Below, piece after piece: positions 29,301 through 36,365 of a stretch of 64,000 bases of DNA; position 1 is the first letter of the stretch; each line of letters starts with the position of its first letter. The notes below the pieces were generated by a model, which was not told where the DNA came from, searched no databases, and worked only from the letters and a program-made list of their open reading frames with translations. The DNA comes from Holothuria scabra. Lineage: Eukaryota; Echinodermata; Holothuroidea; Aspidochirotida; Holothuriidae. Position numbers and translations under genes: made by a program. The stretch covers positions 13,286,001-13,350,000 of the forward strand of contig CM074184.1 of the NCBI GenBank assembly GCA_037179385.1, written 5' to 3'.

Positions 29301-32300
29301 TACATTACTACATGCCAAGCCGATGAATTCCTTCTTGTCGAAGCGCAAACGGCGTCGGGTTTTGCATCCCAAGAGTGCAAGTTTTATTTGTTATTCTTAT
29401 TGTGTAACTTAGTTTAGCTAACATTCAACATGGAAGTTTACGTGAAGCAGGAACGGTCAAGCTTGAGTAGGACTTTTCTGCAGTTAAAATTTTTAAGTTT
29501 TATTTTAGTCACTGGTAAATTGCTGCTTCTTTAGGCCGAATCCAGTTCTAACATACTAAGTGATTGCCACAACGCTCTATGGATTGTTTTTGCTACTAGT
29601 AAACTTGTCCCATTGTTACTCTAAATCGGATTAAGTTCAAGCTGAAGTCTGTGGTGGAATATTCGGAAGGGCTCGTGAACGAGCACTTGGTCTCTTCTCT
29701 GATAATGAGACACGCATGAGTGCACACCTGCCGTGCTCTACGCAGCACACTGCAGCGGCGAGTTTTGAAAAGACCCCTAACCGATTAACTGTCACAGCCC
29801 TAGTCTTTAATATTATTCGGTCGCGTTTTTATACAAACCTTCAATTGGGCCATACTAAAGTTTGTGTTTGAGAATGCTGATTGGTTGGTAGTAGAGTCGT
29901 CGCACTAAAAATAAGACTACACGAAAAATATCAAACTTCAAGAATTTGATTGATTCACATTGTTATATAACCTTATGCCAAATTTTATCAAAATCCCACC
30001 AGTTCTTTTCAAAATATAGCCCATTTTATGTTTTTAGAGTCCATAATCCTTACGATTTCTCCAAATCGCTATAGCTTCAGTGTTACGATCTGCCTGCAAA
30101 AGTTGGTCAAAAACAACATTGCAACTGCTCACTCAGATGCTCTGATTATTCATGACTGTGTTACATACACCAGATGTGCTGGCGTGAATATGCAATGTTA
30201 CTGGGCAAGGCACTCAGTGATCATACTTTTCAAAATATAGCCGATTTTATGTCTCCATAATCCTTACGATTTCTCCAAATCGCCGTATGCTTCAGTGTTA
30301 CGATCTGCCTGCAAAAGTTGGTCAAAAACAACATCGTAACTGCTCACTCAGACGCTTTGATTATTCATCACTGTGTTACGTACACCAGTTGTGCCAGCGT
30401 GAATATGCAACGTTACTGGGCAAGACACTCGGTGATCACGCGTCCGTGTCATGATAGCTTGCCTTCTGTGTACGTAACATGCATTAACAAGTCGCACAGT
30501 CTGCCAACACACAGTCTATGCTATAGCAATCCATACATGTGCTTACGCACACGTACACAAGTACGTAATTTAGTAACCATACTTTGGTATTGCCCGTAAA
30601 GGTATATACAATGCAGTACTGTATGTAGCTAAGCATATTGGCGGGAAATCACTTCTGCCCTAATATTAGGGTTGTCGCACGCACACAGAATTTTTCTCCA
30701 AAATTCTCGCGGAACTACTCACACCCAAACACGGAGTCGCTAAAACAGTGTGTTTAAAAACTGAATTTACGACACTCAAAATTGTCAAAATTTTGCCTGC
30801 ACTGTAAAATTAGTACACTAAAGACATATTTCTACTATAATATTTCACCAAATAAGCTTAAAATCAAAAAGAAGAAAAAATATGTTACAGTTTCTAACGA
30901 TCCCTTTGAAGCATCGTTGCAACGGTGACAGTCAAAAGTGTGTTTTGGTCACACGTAAAATGCCACACACAGCCATCTTTGACTTGATCGTGCATTGGGG
31001 CTGAACCTTTGACCCCTACAACCCATATATCATTAGAAAGAAGAAAAGGAACTCTACATTTTAATGGAGGGAAGCGATCGCCAAAAATAATATTTCTTAA
31101 CCATTTTTTGGCTTAAAACATTGGTGACATGGTTACAATGGGTTCCAAAAAAATCCGCAATTGCTTCCAGGTATCATTTTGTAGCGTTTTTTATGATCTT
31201 TCCATTTCCGAAGAAAAAAAAATGAATTTTTGCTCAGCCCCGATGCACGCTCGATTTAAATGAAACAGCCCATTGATCCCCGCCTACATCTTTTGTACTG
31301 AGCCGACATTGATATGTTTATGTATGAACCCATTGTTCAACTTAGCAACAAGGGATTTCCCGCCAATATGCTTACATACAGTACTGCATTGTATATACCT
31401 GTACGTGCAATACCGAAGTACGGTTAGTAAATTACGTACTTGTGTACGTGTGCGTAAGCACATGTATGGATTGCTATAGCATAGACTGTGTGTAAGCAGG
31501 CTATGTGCGACTTGTTAATGCATGTTACGTACACAGAAGGCAAGCTATCATGACACGGATGCGTGATCACCGAGTGTCTTGCCCAGTAACGTTGCATATT
31601 CACGCCGGCACAACTGGTGTACGTAACACAGTGATGAATAATTAAAGCGTCTGAGTGAGCAGTTACGATGTTGTTTTTGACCAACTTTTGCAGGCAGATC
31701 GTAACACTGAAGCATACGGCGATTTGGAGAAATCGTAAGGATTATGGAGACATAAAATCGGCTATATTTTGAAAAGTACTGGTCGGATTTTGATAAAATT
31801 TGGCATGGTTGCATAGAAAAGGGTACCTAACAATGTAAATCAGTCAAATTCTTCAAGTTTGATATTTTTCGTGTAGTCGTATTTTTAGTGCCACAACCCT
31901 ACTAATATAATGTAGGCCTGTGCCTAACATAGCCCAACATAACAGGTTAGCCTAAAACAGCAAACTGCAAAGGCTAAAGGGCAAGGGAGTGCTAGGCTCA
32001 AGTGCCATTCAAAATCAATGCAAGGTTCACATGGTTAGCCTATGCTTGAGTCTGAGAGTGTGATAACTCTAAACTGTCCCTTTGCTAGCCTGTCCACACA
32101 TACGCTGACACTGCGACGACATAATCTGACGAACAATCCTATACACAGAACTGTTTCAAAATCTCACCTTAAACCTTCCATTCATGCTTCCAAATGCACC
32201 TCATACACTAAAAAATAAACATACAAATCAAATGTCATGCACAATTTGTCCAGTTGGGTGGTAATCTTCCGAAAAATGGAGTATTTTTGCGACCACTGCT

Positions 32301-33612
32301 GGTTTTGTGTTGCTGCTTTAGAAACACTGTGTGAAATACCATAGAGCATGCGTACCTCCAAACTCTCTCACGCAGGTAAAATTTGCCCTAACGCTATTTT
32401 ACGGCACCCTTTCAAAAATGGTTAATTAAGTGGTTCCTAACGGCAGATGTCGTAGGAAGGTAATATATCCTAATAATTTGAATATTCATAGTCTCTTAGT
32501 TACTCTTTTAATCACAAAACTCTCATTTTGGCGGGATATAGAGACGTTTTAAACGTAAGTACACAGTAAATTTCATTTTTTATCATCATTTTGTAAATTA
32601 AACAATTTCATTCATACGGATTAAGAATCTTCGTTTTATTTTCTTTCGAATGATATAAGATTGACTGAATTTAACCACCCAGCTCATCCCGAAAATAGCG
32701 ATTAATTATCACCTAGTTTTCATAAGCTTATCTGTAGGCACCTGCAACACTAGTTAGGCTTTCTTCTTCGCATCGCCATGAAGGCTCACACATAGATTTT
32801 TTTAAATTTCGTAACGTTGAAAGCGTCATAGCATTTCATTCAAACGATGTTATGTTGTTTGATCTTTCCGAAATGCTGAAGTACTAAAGTAAACGTTGAA
32901 AACGACCCAGCTCATTCCGAAAATGTGTTATTTCTTTCAAAGATCTGAGTACGATTTCTTAGCCAGAGCGTACAAGTTTAATACGACGGGAGAGGGTGTG
33001 TGCGTGACGTTTTGGAATTATCGGCTGTGATTGGCTAAGAGTTTTGAATGAAGCCTGTGAAAGGATCGTAAACATTGCACATTCTGCGACACTCTGTTTT
33101 ACAGTAATAAATGGTGGCTAATGTCGCCGGAACGGCTTACAGAATATATTACAAAAAAAATCATATCTCAGCCGTCCGTTAACCGATTTACATGATTTTT
33201 GTTTTGTTCCTTTTAGTTTGTTACGCCGCATTTTCTGGTGCAATTTTTTAATTGTAATTATCTTTCTAATTTTTTCGTGTGGACACGCTACCTTTGCTGT
33301 CGTGAAACAAAGTTCTAAAGTTAGGGCCATGTAATTTTCACTAACCTAAGCCTAACGTTAAGGTATAACGAGTAACATCAACTGCTAACCTGTTATATCA
33401 TGTTATTGTAAATGTGAACGTCAAACGTAACGTTAGGCTACTGCATAGGCCTAGCTACCTAGGCCTAGCCATGTCCCTAATGTAGGCCCAGCCTAGGCCT
33501 AGGCCTTAACGTTAGGCCTTCCTTGTAACGTTGTTAGGATTGTAAGTAGGCCTAGGCCTAGGCTAAGTAGCTAACTTAGTAACGATTTTTTACCAAGCAA
33601 CTCCAGGTTCAT
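2294..33612 (-). CDS. RBBP5: RBBP5 gene, 11 coding exons, 3' end outside window (partial)
   Basis: Join of exons 33594-33612, 18571-18596, 17659-17831, 17079-17219, 16035-16122, 15061-15132, 13171-13280, 9174-9346, 6877-7049, 2993-3110 and 2294-2363, all minus strand. All introns have GT/AG ends and the phases fit at every junction, giving about 388 codons without a stop. The product is retinoblastoma-binding protein 5, a nuclear WD40 beta-propeller protein. With WDR5, ASH2L and DPY30 it forms the WRAD core that stimulates MLL/SET1 methyltransferases on histone H3 lysine 4 (known for the family). Residues 1 to about 325 form the propeller; exon 10 holds the acidic ASH2L/MLL-binding stretch; exon 11 holds the EDVDVT-type WDR5-binding motif. 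Human RBBP5 is 538 residues, so roughly the last 150 residues are missing, beyond the left edge. The start is secure: it reads MNLELL as in vertebrates, and an in-frame TGA lies 21 nt upstream. Introns are loaded with repeats but the exons look intact. Confidence 0.96.
2993..3110 (-). CDS. RBBP5: RBBP5 coding exon 10 (118 nt), ASH2L/MLL-binding segment
   Basis: Residues 326-365: ENWSAYAPDFKELDENVEYD, then ERESEFDLEDEDKSVEDNV. In the human protein this stretch contains the activation segment and the acidic D/E box that contact MLL and ASH2L (established for the family). The acceptor is CCACAG and the donor GTAAGC; it ends in phase 1. Confidence 0.96.
3111..4134. other. RBBP5 intron 9, distal part; nothing recognised
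   Basis: Non-coding intronic DNA between exon 10 and the satellite element starting near 4135. No exon, RNA gene or clear repeat structure was found on either strand. Confidence 0.6.
4135..5278 (+). repeat. DR1 satellite block 2, with GATTCCTTGCC head and CA tail (intron 9)
   Basis: It begins with AAGGCTTAGTGATTCCTTGC, continues with several diverged satellite units (TGACCTTTGCTCTTCACC-like, GATATC, TTGACCTCTGG), and ends with the CA tail and a degenerate GGTTCCTTGG...TTTGGCAAG hairpin at 5258-5278. The same head and tail bound block 3. Inside, 4388-4480 carries another sequence (CCTGTGGGTTGGGG and AAGAGGCGACTAAACGGG) that recurs in inverted form at about 42822-42885. Confidence 0.7.
5431..5681 (+). 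mobile_element. 251-bp TTAA-flanked piggyBac-like MITE, copy 1
   Basis: Flanked by TTAA on both sides (5427-5430, 5682-5685). The terminal inverted repeats are CCCTTTACCGTTG / CAACGGTAAAGGG. TTAA target duplication and ends starting CCC are typical of piggyBac elements. A 78-codon frame without ATG is open on the minus strand in this and the other full copies. It lies in RBBP5 intron 9. Confidence 0.9.
5686..5781. repeat. 96-bp spacer between two piggyBac-like MITEs
   Basis: Contains AAGCCTGTGGAGTGTGTTTA, GATGCCACTGTCTCTGCGTG and TAGCCGAGTGGTGCAGATAT. The same spacer, inverted, occurs several times next to MITE copies at 54530-54866, so MITE plus spacer behaves as a composite unit. Confidence 0.8.
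5786..6036 (+). mobile_element. 251-bp piggyBac-like MITE, copy 2
   Basis: TTAA at 5782-5785 and 6037-6040. Same length, orientation and ends as copy 1 (CCCTTTACTGTTG / CAACTGTAAAGGG), with scattered transitions and no indel. Confidence 0.9.
6041..6876. other. RBBP5 intron 9, proximal part; nothing recognised
   Basis: Non-coding DNA between the MITE pair and exon 9. No further feature is supported. Confidence 0.55.
6877..7049 (-). CDS. RBBP5: RBBP5 coding exon 9 (173 nt), last WD40 blades
   Basis: Residues 268-325. It contains SARQHALYIWEKKYGNLVKI, LHGTRGELLLDVVWHPVRP and IIASVSSGVVSVWAQNQV, closing the propeller. The acceptor is TTTTCAG and the donor GTAAGTG; it ends in phase 0. Confidence 0.97.
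7050..9173. other. RBBP5 intron 8; nothing recognised
   Basis: About 2.1 kb of AT-rich intron. A 22-bp direct repeat (AAAAAGAAAAGCCCTCTCTT) occurs twice at about 7204-7250. No exon-like or RNA-like sequence was found. Confidence 0.55.
9174..9346 (-). CDS. RBBP5: RBBP5 coding exon 8 (173 nt)
   Basis: Residues 210-268. It contains CFLVNTADRVIRVYDC, then GEPEPIQKLQDLVNRTPWKK and CCFSGDGEYVVG. QKLQDLVNRTPWKKCCFSGDGEY is among the most conserved parts of RBBP5. The acceptor is TTTGTAG and the donor GTTAGT; it ends in phase 1. Confidence 0.97.
9400..12090 (+). repeat. DR1 satellite block 3, largest array (RBBP5 intron 7)
   Basis: About 15 tandem units; spacing between successive TGACCTTTGACCT cores is mostly 145-157 bp from 10440 to 11950. 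A typical unit has AATAGGGATCATCTACTCAA, ATGGCCAA, CACACACCAAATATGAG, TAGTCACATGTACC, TCTCGAGATATCGTGTTTAC and CCTCTCGTGACCCCAAATGA. An internal head, AAGGCTTAGTGATTCCTTGC, lies at about 9988-10008. The block ends with a CA tail (about 12020-12050) and a hairpin at 12060-12088. Units at 10400-11950 are clearly more alike than in the other blocks, so this is the youngest or most homogenised array. Confidence 0.92.
12060..12088. repeat. Terminal hairpin ATTCCTTGCC...GGCAAGGAAT of the satellite block
   Basis: ATTCCTTGCC and GGCAAGGAAT form a 10-bp stem with a 7-nt loop right after the CA tail. ATTCCTTGCC is also the head of blocks 2 and 3. A short hairpin near one end recalls Helitron-like elements, but no CTRR end was seen next to it. 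Confidence 0.75.
12091..13170. other. RBBP5 intron 7, remainder; nothing recognised
   Basis: Intronic DNA with a short satellite remnant at about 12290-12440 (CCTTGAGATATC-like). No gene was found. Confidence 0.5.
13171..13280 (-). CDS. RBBP5: RBBP5 coding exon 7 (110 nt)
   Basis: Residues 174-210: VLVFRMDTLDLQASFKVTTG, then TSSSTAIKSIEFSRRG. It matches the RBBP5 segment between the third and fourth blades (FRVTTGTSNTTAIKSIEF in vertebrates). The acceptor is GTCTAG and the donor GTGAGT; it ends in phase 2. Confidence 0.95.
13930..14488. mobile_element. 559-bp palindromic MITE with TTAA target duplication (intron 6)
   Basis: TTAA at 13926-13929 and 14489-14492. The ends are AGTGTACCTCAAGTCAAAAA and its imperfect complement TTTTTGACTTTAGGTACACT. 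The inverted arms are about 200 bp (13930-14135 and 14295-14488) around a short unique middle; both contain ATTGCGCAAT, GAATAAACTTCA and TCAGCTCAGGAATG-like pieces. The superfamily is uncertain; TTAA insertion fits piggyBac or Kolobok. Confidence 0.85.
14698..14880. mobile_element. Small (about 183 bp) TIR element, MITE-like (intron 6)
   Basis: Inverted ends CCCGACAAAAGTAAATGAAA and its complement TTTCATTTGTTTTGTCGGGG enclose about 130 bp without coding potential. No clear target duplication was found. Confidence 0.7.
15061..15132 (-). CDS. RBBP5: RBBP5 coding exon 6 (72 nt)
   Basis: Residues 150-173: SDTTIVASFDRRGEYIYTGN, then AKGK. The ASFDRRGEYIYTGNAKGK part is the next blade core and is strictly conserved in the family. 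The acceptor is CTACAG and the donor GTGAGC; both ends are phase 0. Confidence 0.96.
15133..16034. other. RBBP5 intron 5; nothing recognised
   Basis: AT-rich intron of 902 bp. No repeat structure, RNA gene or additional exon was found. Confidence 0.55.
16035..16122 (-). CDS. RBBP5: RBBP5 coding exon 5 (88 nt)
   Basis: Residues 120-149: SKVLVCPMKHAPVLLDIDG, then TYKTIPLDED. KVLVCPMK is a hallmark of RBBP5 among WD40 proteins. The acceptor is CAACAG and the donor GTGAGT; it ends in phase 0. Confidence 0.96.
16123..17078. other. RBBP5 intron 4; nothing recognised
   Basis: AT-rich intron of 956 bp, with no feature I can support. Confidence 0.55.
17079..17219 (-). CDS. RBBP5: RBBP5 coding exon 4 (141 nt), second WD40 blade
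   Basis: Residues 73-120. It reads SWSRNGHQLLSASTDNMVSV followed by WNVVTGDCTQRYRF and ends HPRKA. This is the second WD40 blade, with the usual SASTD...VWN pattern. The acceptor is CTTTCAG and the donor GTAAGTTC; it ends in phase 2. Confidence 0.96.
17659..17831 (-). CDS. RBBP5: RBBP5 coding exon 3 (173 nt), first WD40 blade
   Basis: Residues 16-73. It starts ESDGTLDCIS and contains GTLLAVGCNDGRVVIWDF, the GH-to-WD core of the first propeller blade, then HPVCSV. The acceptor is TTACAG and the donor GTATGG; it ends in phase 2. It is nearly identical to the vertebrate sequence in this part. Confidence 0.97.
17832..18570. other. RBBP5 intron 2, with a GTTGTTACATTTTGG short tandem repeat
   Basis: At about 18285-18400, degenerate units of roughly 30 bp (GTTGTTACATTTTGG and variants) are repeated four to five times. 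The rest of the intron is unremarkable. Confidence 0.6.
18571..18596 (-). CDS. RBBP5: RBBP5 coding exon 2 (26 nt)
   Basis: Encodes the rest of the split Glu, then S-F-G-Q-N-F-P-E (residues 7-15). The acceptor is TTTTTACAG and the donor GTACGTAAG; it ends in phase 0. An ATG 16 nt upstream (18612-18610) lies in frame with this exon, inside its acceptor tract, so an intronic start would also be open. Confidence 0.93.
18597..20150. other. RBBP5 intron 1, 3' end; no gene recognised
   Basis: Non-coding. A donor-like site lies at 18996 on the minus strand, but the adjoining frame hits stops and does not match RBBP5, so it was not used. Apart from the hairpin at 18783 nothing is supported. Confidence 0.5.
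18783..18805. repeat. Short perfect hairpin in intron 1
   Basis: ATTGTAGTGCG and CGCACTACAAT are separated by one base. It lies in the 3' part of RBBP5 intron 1. No Rho-type or RNA function can be assigned. Confidence 0.6.
20153..20861. mobile_element. 709-bp TA-flanked TIR element (intron 1)
   Basis: The inverted ends CCGTATTTACTCTATTAAAC and its exact complement at 20842-20861 extend through ACGCCCC, about 25 bp. The element is flanked by TA on both sides. There is no transposase inside, so it is non-autonomous. The TA target fits the Tc1/mariner group, but superfamily assignment from ends alone is uncertain. Confidence 0.85.
20864..22068. other. Intron 1 segment; nothing recognised
   Basis: AT-rich non-coding DNA between the TA-flanked MITE and the hAT-like unit. 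Confidence 0.5.
22480..22872 (+). repeat. Direct repeat inside the hAT-like unit, left copy
   Basis: Similar over about 380 bp to 28458-28862. Shared stretches include TGCATAAATTAA / GGCATAAATTAA, GTTATTTACAGTAGG, CATATGACGT, CAGCCAATCACAACTCGC and GACGATAGCACTT / GACGATCGCACTT. The short minus-strand frames in both copies are related to each other only through this repeat. Confidence 0.8.
26731..27107 (+). repeat. 377-bp tandem duplication, copy 1
   Basis: Begins CAAAGAGACGTGGGCCACTG and ends ATTTATTTACCGGTATC. The adjacent copy (27108-27484) is identical by eye over its whole length. Confidence 0.95.
27108..27484 (+). repeat. 377-bp tandem duplication, copy 2
   Basis: Identical to 26731-27107 as far as I can read. 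It is not a gene. It is either a very recent duplication or an assembly artefact. Confidence 0.95.
28458..28862 (+). repeat. Direct repeat inside the hAT-like unit, right copy
   Basis: Partner of 22480-22872, in the same orientation. It includes CAGCCAATCACAACTCGC, with a CCAAT-box core, in both copies. The moderate divergence suggests an old duplication. Confidence 0.8.
29892..30655. repeat. Left arm of a long inverted repeat, with an internal about 210-bp duplication
   Basis: Inverted relative to 31330-31901. Matching outer parts include TCGCACTAAAAATA / TATTTTTAGTGCCA and ACTACACGAAAAATATCAAA / its complement. Within this arm a segment of about 210 bp occurs twice (about 30028-30228 and 30240-30440), each with ATCTGCCTGCAAAAGTTGGT. 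Confidence 0.8.
30667..31901. mobile_element. 1.2-kb hAT-like non-autonomous element (intron 1)
   Basis: The ends are TAGGGTTGTCGCAC and its near complement GTGCCACAACCCTA. CTAATAT at 30660-30666 and 31902-31908 gives a 7-bp exact duplication, close to the 8 bp expected for hAT. The right part of the element is the inverted partner of 29892-30655, so two related elements probably lie back to back. There is no transposase. Confidence 0.65.
31909..33593. other. RBBP5 intron 1, 5' end; no gene recognised
   Basis: Non-coding. It contains GGCCTAGGCCTAGG-type short palindromic repeats at about 33425-33560 and scattered TAACGTTAGG motifs close to exon 1. No RNA gene was found. Confidence 0.5.
33594..33612 (-). 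CDS. RBBP5: RBBP5 coding exon 1 (19 nt, start codon)
   Basis: ATG at 33612-33610 followed by codons for N-L-E-L-L and one base of a split codon, then the donor GTAAAA. This equals the conserved RBBP5 N terminus, and the phase (1) fits exon 2, where the split codon becomes Glu. An in-frame TGA at 33633-33631 excludes a longer reading frame in this exon. The exon is too short for any ORF caller; it was found by searching upstream of exon 2 for the expected start. Confidence 0.93.
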
Positions 33613-33775
33613 CGTTTGCTCAAAAATGACTCAAATGTATCTCTTTAAGTTACAAATATTCACTCGGAGGTACAGCATCAGAAAGTTCAGAAACGATTAG
33701 GCCTAGGCCCACTTGACGCTAGTTCAGTTCGCATGAGAAATTCAGACGAAGTCGAAGCCGGTCATAGTACGGAGT
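33613..33775 (-). promoter_or_regulatory. RBBP5 5' UTR / core promoter region (position inferred)
   Basis: The interval lies directly upstream of the RBBP5 ATG and ends where the dispersed A1 repeat begins. No TATA box is evident. The transcription start cannot be fixed from sequence alone. If the A1 repeat starts at about 33762-33776 as judged here, only about 150-165 bp of non-repeat DNA precedes the start codon. Confidence 0.4.
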
Positions 33776-35529
33776 AAAAGTAGCCCGACTTCAACATCGC
33801 AAAGCCCGGCTCGCCCCTCTACTGCCTAAATGTAGCCCGGCTATGCGATGTGTTCAAGTCTCTGTAGAGGGCGTACTCACAATTGTGTCTTCAGAGCCGT
33901 ATATTAGGACCTACTGTAATATACGGCTCTGTGTGTCTTTATTGCACTAATAGCAACATCAAGGATGCGTTGTATACCAAGCGAACTCATATGAAAACTT
34001 GGCCTATGTCTAACTACCCGGAAAAAAACACATAACCTTTGAAAAAAGTGTTTGAGAAATAATAATAATAAAAAACGGTCACTTACTAGCAGATGGCATG
34101 CTGCAGTCTGACCAACAAAAAAAGCCCCTTTCCAGGGTTGGCAGTTTTTGTCACAGGCGGTTTTTACCGGTAAAAACCGTCCCGGTAAAAACAGGTTTTG
34201 CCGAAAAAAGGAAAAAAAAAACTATTCTGCTACATTGAATAAAATGTTTTAAGTAACAACTTTTTCTTACTTTTTTGAAGGTTAAAGGATAAAAATCACT
34301 ATTTTAAATCAAGACTGACCATTTTAGGCTATTAAATTTACCATGTAAGGGCCTGGATGGGTTATTTTTAGTGACTTGTGTCACCGTTTGCCATATTTAC
34401 ACTAAAACCATACAGTACCATAAAGTATGAAAGTAGTTATGAAGATTGACATCTTACTGTACGTCATTATTTTCTCACCTGTGATATAAATGATCAATTT
34501 TCACATTGTATTGAGCTAAACATTAAGGCAAAGAAACCTCTTTTCAAAACTGCTTTGTGTACTGTTCTGTACTGATACTGTATATATGTAAGGAGAGAGC
34601 TAAGATAAACTGTATCACTGTAAAGAAGTCTCTATGCCATATGTTGCATTGTGCGTTTGCTCACTTTGGCTATACATATATAGAGATATATCAACCTTTG
34701 TTTTCCCCAAAAATGACGGCCTTCCGTTCCTTTTACAATGTTAAAGAAGGCTTACCACTTTAATAAACATGAACAATTTCATTTATCCTCATTTTGTGAA
34801 ACCTTGTTTGATTTTCCAGTAATTTTGTAGAAAACATTAACTCTCAGTCTTTTATTGTTAGTATGCAGTTAAAGTTTTACCACTTTTAATTTTTAAGGCT
34901 TTATACCTAACATTGTAATATTGGCATTTTTGTTTTATTCTAGCTTTAAGTTTTATTGCTTAATTTTTAAGTTAAAATAGAATCTTTAAGTCATGTTAAC
35001 AACTCTGTCTCATTTGTGATGGGCTAAAGAAACCCCACACTTATAATTGTCGGAGAAGTTTCTTCCTGTTTCTACCAGTTTTTCCGGTAATAACCACTTA
35101 TTACCAGTTATTACCAGCTTTTACCGCTGTTCCAGAAAAACAGGTTTTTTCCTGCAAAAACCCAACCCTGTCCCTTTCATGGATGTTTTCCTTCGGTACT
35201 ATTCGTAGAATCTCAGACTGATATAAATTTTAATACCTTTGATCCTTAGCATAATTTAAAAGGAATATTATATCGCAGGAAATATTGTACTGTGTTTCGT
35301 ATCTGTGAAATGGCTGAAAATTCCAAGCCGGGCTTCGTTTTGCATATCAGGAATTGCGTTTTCACAATGAAAGATTTCATGAAACCACCCCTTGATGTAA
35401 TATTTTGTAAGTAAGGCAAACACTCCCAATGTCTGAAAAGGTGTTTTGAATTAATAAAAACATCTCTGAAATGAAAGTTTGATAGTTCAATATGCGTTTT
35501 CGCAATTACAATTAAAAGGGTGCTTACGC

Positions 35530-35562
<33 letters not shown>

Positions 35563-36365
35563 ACATGCAGGGACTACTTGTATGGAAAGGTGGAGATGGG
35601 GGACCGTCTCCTATATAAGCAAGAAAATATGAAAACAGAAGGAAAAGAAGCCGGAAAAGAAGGAGGAGAAGCATTCAGATCATGCTTTGACCCCTTAACC
35701 TATCAAAATACCCTGGCACCGCCCCTGTTGTTGCATTCGTTTTGAGAATAGAGACCCGGCCCAAATATGCCCCTTTCCTATTTCGTTCTCTTGTGTTTCT
35801 TAACTAGAAAAGGGCTGGAAATCCAAGTCTTCGTTTTGCATATCATGAATTGAGTTTTCAGTTTTGAAATAATTCATGCGATGTTATTGTTGAAAGGCCG
35901 ACACCACCAATGTCTGTACAGGAGTTTTCAATGGAAGTGTCTCTGAACTGATTTTTGCTAGTTTATTAGGTGTCGCATGCGGTATTGTTGCGCAGGGACG
36001 ATGGGAGGGGTAACTGTCCGATAAATTCGCAAGGGAATGTGAAGAGAAGAAAAATGGCACTGGACTCTATAATGATGATCTCAGCTTAGACGGTGCTGTC
36101 CTGGTCACAAGGGCGGCAATATTATTCCATATGAAGGGGAGCCAATTAGGCCGGGAAATGAAGCAAGTTATCAAAATGAGCATCATATCATTTATCTGAA
36201 TGATATCAAACTTTAAATTCCTCTCTGAACGTGCCACAGACTGCATCATTGCACATGTTAACAACATCAGTAGGCTATAAGCTATAACAACACCCACGGC
36301 GGAGGATTGGCGATCGCTTAAATAAAATCAAACACCAAGGTTCCCTTGGTTTAGAGATGTGTATG
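33762..36365. repeat. Dispersed repeat A1 (about 1.55 kb plus a 1.04-kb insertion), next to RBBP5 promoter
   Basis: Homologous along its length, in the same order, to B1 at 46636-51400. Shared stretches include TAAATGTAGCCCGGCTA, TCTGTGTGTCTTTATTGCAC, TGAAAGTTTGATAGTTCAAT, AATACCCTGGCACCGCCCCT and TGTCCGATAAATTCG. It has no coding capacity of its own. It is interrupted by a hAT MITE (34133-35170) and a run of about 29 T (35532-35560). Its nature (old element or segmental duplication) is unresolved. Confidence 0.85.
34133..35170. mobile_element. 1,038-bp hAT MITE inserted in repeat A1
   Basis: Ends CAGGGTTGG and CCAACCCTG with an 8-bp duplication CCCCTTTC / TCCCTTTC (34125-34132, 35171-35178; one mismatch). 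The homologous position in B1 (about 47908-47920) has a single uninterrupted CCCCTTTCATTGATG, the natural empty site. Subterminal parts are rich in TTTTACCGGTAAAAACC-like palindromes. It has no transposase. Confidence 0.9.

Larger units (their letters stand above)
22077..29802. mobile_element. 7.7-kb hAT-like composite element with perfect 8-bp target duplication
   Basis: GTCTTTAA occurs at 22069-22076 and 29803-29810, directly flanking ends TAGGGCTGTG and CACAGCCCTA. An 8-bp duplication and TAGGG-type ends are characteristic of hAT transposons. No hAT transposase frame is visible; the longest open frames are about 120 codons and unrelated to known domains. The unit carries internal repeats (22440-22870 resembling 28430-28865; an inverted copy of the right subterminal part at about 23905-23960; a 377-bp tandem duplication), so it looks like a nested or composite non-autonomous element. 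It fills half of RBBP5 intron 1. Confidence 0.8.
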
